DNA of 64,000 bases, taken from the NCBI RefSeq assembly GCF_000308835.1, contig NZ_BAGN01000219.1, positions 1 through 64,000 on the forward strand, written 5' to 3'. Below, piece by piece: positions 61,280 to 64,000 of this stretch. This DNA comes from Nocardia vinacea NBRC 16497. GTDB lineage: Bacteria; Actinomycetota; Actinomycetes; Mycobacteriales; Mycobacteriaceae. Below the pieces are notes generated by a model that made no database searches, was not told the DNA's origin, and saw only the letters and a list, made by a program, of their open reading frames with translations. Position 1 is the stretch's first letter; every line of letters starts with the position of its first letter. The position numbers were made by a program, and so were the translations under genes.

Positions 61280-62280
61280 CCAGCGCCACAGATTCCTCGG
61301 TAGGTTGTGCACCCATGACGGTCAGTGCGGATTTCGCGGCGCGCACCGCGCCCCACCGGTCCGAACTGCTCGCGCACTGCTACCGGATGCTCGGGTCGAT
61401 CCACGATGCCGAGGATCTGGTGCAGGAGACGATGCTGCGGGCCTGGCGCTCAGCCGACCGTTATGACGAGGATCGCGCATCGCTGCGCACCTGGCTGTAT
61501 CGGATCGCCACCAATGCCTGCCTGACCGCGCTCGAACAGCGCGGCAGGCGAGCGCTGCCCACCGGGCTTGCCGGGCCCAGCGATACCGTGGCCACCAAAC
61601 CGGAGCGCCATCCCGAAATCCCTTGGCTGGAACCGATTCCCGATGCCCTGCTCGGCACCTCCGCCGACGATCCGGCAACCGTGATCGCGGCCCGCAGCGG
61701 AATCCGACTCGCATTCATCGCCGCGCTGCAATACCTCCCCGCCCGCCAGCGCGCGGTATTGATCCTGCGCGACGTACTCGCCTGGTCCGCGGCCGAAGTC
61801 GCCGACCTGCTCGAAACCTCCACCGCCGCGGTCAATAGCGCACTGCAACGCGCCCACGCCCAATTGGAAAAAGAGGCCCCCATGCTCGACCGCATATCGG
61901 AATCGTTGAGCCCGGACGAACGCGCGATGATCGACCGCTACGTAACCACCTTCGGCAATGCCGACATGGCCGAATTCGCCAAGCTGCTGCGCGACGATGT
62001 GGTCCTCGAAATGCCGCCCGCCCTGCTCTGGTTCGCCGGACGCGCGCACGTCGTCGAATTCTTCACCGACAAGTGCGGTTCCACACCCGACGAGTGGCGC
62101 GCAATCCCAACCTCCGCCAACACCCAACCCGCCATCGCCTACTACCGATTGGACGAAAACAACACCTACCACGCTCATTCCATCCACCTGCTCACGTTGC
62201 GCGATGCGGCTATCGACCGGATCACCGTCTTCCTCGATGCATCCCTCTTCGCCGGCTTCGGCCTCCCGACCACCCTCTGA
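61276..62280 (+). CDS. ECF sigma factor with C-terminal SnoaL-like domain (SigG type)
   Basis: A 334-residue sigma-70 family protein. Region 2 is HCYRMLGSIHDAEDLVQETMLRAWRS, region 4 is LPARQRAVLILRDVLAWSAAEVADLLETSTAAVNSALQRA, and residues 210-334 are a SnoaL/NTF2-like domain. This matches the SigG/ECF56-like group, which has no separate anti-sigma factor and uses its C-terminal domain for control. The fusion partner might sense a ligand handled by the coupled exporter; that is inference. Confidence 0.92.
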   Translation: MTSATDSSVGCAPMTVSADFAARTAPHRSELLAHCYRMLGSIHDAEDLVQETMLRAWRSADRYDEDRASLRTWLYRIATNACLTALEQRGRRALPTGLAGPSDTVATKPERHPEIPWLEPIPDALLGTSADDPATVIAARSGIRLAFIAALQYLPARQRAVLILRDVLAWSAAEVADLLETSTAAVNSALQRAHAQLEKEAPMLDRISESLSPDERAMIDRYVTTFGNADMAEFAKLLRDDVVLEMPPALLWFAGRAHVVEFFTDKCGSTPDEWRAIPTSANTQPAIAYYRLDENNTYHAHSIHLLTLRDAAIDRITVFLDASLFAGFGLPTTL

Positions 62281-62362
62281 ACCAGGTTTCGAAGTGGTTC
62301 GGTCACGCATCTGGGTGGGCTGGATTGTCGAGCTTGTCGGCGGCTGCTGGTAGGAACGGTGC

Positions 62363-63730
62363 GTGGACCTACAAACCGCCGCAGCAGCGCTCGCGGATGC
62401 GTCTCTGCGAGATGAGGCGGTGGACGCGATGGCGGCCGCAGGTGATTATGTGATCGAGCCGCTACTCGACGAGTTGGTCGATCCGGATTCGTGGCTCGAC
62501 CGCTCGGGCGTTATCGCGGTGCTGCGGCGGTTCGGGCCCGTCGCCTATCGCCCGCTCATCGTGCAACTCGCGATCGCGCAGACTCCGGACGCCGTCGAGT
62601 TGTGCTGTCGGGCATTGGGAATTACGGCGGCTTCGGATGCCGCGGATTTCGCGCTCCAGGTGTGCAGCGAAGATGCGGAGGTGCGAGCGGGCAGCGCCTT
62701 CGTGCTCGGCTACCGTCGCCGCAGTGAGTACGCGCCGTTGCTGGTGCCGTTGCTGGCGGATCCGGTGCAGCGAGTACGTGACGAAGCGATCGGCGCATTC
62801 GGCCGGCTGGGTCGCTCCGCAGTGCCGTTGTTGCGCCGGGTCCGAGGCTCTCGCGCGCCCGAGCGGCGGTATGCACTGGCGGCGCTCACCCAGATCGGCT
62901 GGGACACACCAGAACCACGCGACTCGGCGATCTTGGCCCGGCTTATGCGGGCCAAGATCGCGGCAGAGGTTCCCCAAGCCTTTGCCCCGCAAGATAGCTG
63001 GTATGCCATCGAAACCACAGACCGGGCCGCGGTACTGGACGCGTTCGACCTGTCCGATCCGGTGGCGGTGACCTGGTCGATAGGCACCGATACCTGGCGC
63101 GGCCACGACGCGAGACACAGCCGCGCCGCTTACGACGAGCACGCCGATTGCGCCCGGATGTATGTGAGTCCCGTGCTCGACGGTTGGACCTTGGTGTTCG
63201 GCACACCCGTCGCCGACGGAGAACTCGATCGCCATGATCACGAGTTGAACCGGCTGCTCGACATCGAGGGCGATTACACCCCGGACGGCCGCGAACACCA
63301 GCGCCGGCAAGCCCGCTGCGCGGCCCTGAGCGAGCAGTTCGGGCAGGCGCACTGGTACGGCCAGAACTACGAAAGCGGCTGCGACGACTGGTGGGGATGG
63401 TGCCTGGCAGAGCAGGGGAAGGTGCTGCGCTACTACTACAGGGACTGGAGCGAATACATCGAGCCGATTCAATTCGGCCCGGGACACGCAGCAGAGACCG
63501 GCCTGCCGATCGATTCGACCGGGACCGAGAACAGGTTCGGGCGGCAAGACGGAATTCCCGACACAGTGAGACCAATGCTGATTGCCGGACGCACCTCGGT
63601 CGATCCGTCGCGAATCAGCGCGAACACCCGTACTCGAGGACACGGCGTGCTGGCACTGACTGCCTGCGGGCGGCGCCTGGGCCACCGCGGCGCCTTAAGC
63701 ATCGAGAACCCCGTCCGAGCAGTCGGCTAG
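62363..63730 (+). CDS. HEAT-repeat protein with a C-terminal W/Y-rich domain
   Basis: A 455-residue protein. Residues 1-190 are HEAT-like repeats (DYVIEPLLDELVDPDSWLDR, YAPLLVPLLADPVQRVRDEA). From about residue 210 comes a domain with DGWTLVFGTP, LSEQFGQAHWYGQNYES, WWGWCLAEQGKVLRYYYRDW. A similar domain occurs alone in many streptomycete proteins of unknown function. The GTG at 62363 has GGAACGG just upstream. No enzymatic residues are evident. A protein-protein interaction role is likely. Confidence 0.75.
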   Translation: MDLQTAAAALADASLRDEAVDAMAAAGDYVIEPLLDELVDPDSWLDRSGVIAVLRRFGPVAYRPLIVQLAIAQTPDAVELCCRALGITAASDAADFALQVCSEDAEVRAGSAFVLGYRRRSEYAPLLVPLLADPVQRVRDEAIGAFGRLGRSAVPLLRRVRGSRAPERRYALAALTQIGWDTPEPRDSAILARLMRAKIAAEVPQAFAPQDSWYAIETTDRAAVLDAFDLSDPVAVTWSIGTDTWRGHDARHSRAAYDEHADCARMYVSPVLDGWTLVFGTPVADGELDRHDHELNRLLDIEGDYTPDGREHQRRQARCAALSEQFGQAHWYGQNYESGCDDWWGWCLAEQGKVLRYYYRDWSEYIEPIQFGPGHAAETGLPIDSTGTENRFGRQDGIPDTVRPMLIAGRTSVDPSRISANTRTRGHGVLALTACGRRLGHRGALSIENPVRAVG

Positions 63731-63738
63731 CGAACCGC

Positions 63739-64000
63739 CTAAACCACGTCGACCCGAACCCCCGCCGCCCGAATCGTCGCCACCGCAGCCGGATCCGCGT
63801 CCGAATCCGTCACCAGGACATCCACCTGCTCGATCCCGCAGATCCGAGCCAGCGCCGAGCGCTCCAACTTGTCCGCGGTGGCGACGACCATCACCTGCCC
63901 GGACCGCCGCACCATCTCGGTTGTCACCCCCGCTTCGTCAATGTGCCGACATTGCGCGCCACCCTCGGCGGAAATCGCATTCACTCCGAGAATCAGTGCA
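63739..64000 (-). CDS. DeoR-family regulator, C-terminal part
   Basis: The last 86 codons of a gene that runs past the window end. ALILGVNAISAEGGAQCR, VMVVATADKLERSALARICGIEQVDVLVTD and AVATIRAAGVRVDVV are the typical end of a DeoR sugar-phosphate-sensing domain. The N-terminal helix-turn-helix lies outside. Its stop is eight bases from the convergent HEAT gene. Confidence 0.88.
   Translation of the reverse strand, partial: ALILGVNAISAEGGAQCRHIDEAGVTTEMVRRSGQVMVVATADKLERSALARICGIEQVDVLVTDSDADPAAVATIRAAGVRVDVV

Overview
The window is high-GC actinobacterial DNA, almost certainly from a mycolic-acid genus close to Mycobacterium and most likely Nocardia. The evidence is a heparin-binding-haemagglutinin-like gene with a Lys/Ala/Pro tail, EspG- and PPE-like type VII secretion genes, a PapA-like acyltransferase, F420-type oxidoreductases, an LmeA-like lipid-binding protein, and neighbourhoods that follow M. 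tuberculosis Rv0467-Rv0478c. No rRNA, tRNA, CRISPR array, prophage or intact insertion sequence was seen.

Layout. 1-5.9 kb: mixed housekeeping (AbiEi-like protein, LmeA-like protein, deoC, acetyltransferase, purU, hydrolase). 6.4-13.4 kb: a divergent P450/cholesterol-oxidase pair set into the conserved block DUF2516 - hbhA - Xre regulator - DUF445 - TetR. 13.6-17.1 kb: ABC1 kinase, saccharopine-dehydrogenase-like enzyme, methyltransferase. 17.3-19.05 kb: a three-gene type VII secretion cassette (WXG-like, PPE-like, EspG) without secretion-machine genes. 19.6-25.5 kb: polyphosphate kinase 2, a DsbA-like/VKOR oxidative-folding pair, a trypsin-like protease, AdhC and an AI-2E-family exporter. 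25.5-30.5 kb: PapA-like acyltransferase with divergent TetR, ZIP transporter, LLM oxidoreductase, VOC-TetR operon. 30.6-37.4 kb: a MetE homologue that has lost three zinc ligands, fadB2, isocitrate lyase, secreted lipase.

37.4-59.7 kb is a nearly complete purine-to-glyoxylate region. A minus-strand operon carries the xanthine dehydrogenase FAD subunit, a fused [2Fe-2S]/molybdopterin subunit, an aldolase-like DUF6986 protein, allantoicase and PuuE allantoinase. A second carries OHCU decarboxylase, HIU hydrolase, urate oxidase and 8-oxoguanine deaminase. Divergent from it are a MocA-like nucleotidyltransferase and XdhC, which service the molybdenum enzyme. A four-gene ABC importer ends the region and shares a long promoter/operator element with the xanthine dehydrogenase operon, so it probably imports a purine or ureide. 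Between these sit a 2OG-Fe dioxygenase/M20 pair and a 962-residue STAND-TPR protein. 59.0-64 kb: PnuC, an MFS exporter coupled to a SnoaL-tailed ECF sigma factor, a HEAT-repeat protein and the end of a DeoR regulator.

The observations most worth following are: a dispersed intergenic element whose long hairpin is kept by compensatory changes, next to an exact 160-bp tandem repeat; the MetE homologue without zinc ligands; a seven-G run that fuses the Xre regulator to HbhA, where six Gs would give an exact TGA/ATG overlap; and the shared promoter of the purine operon and the importer.
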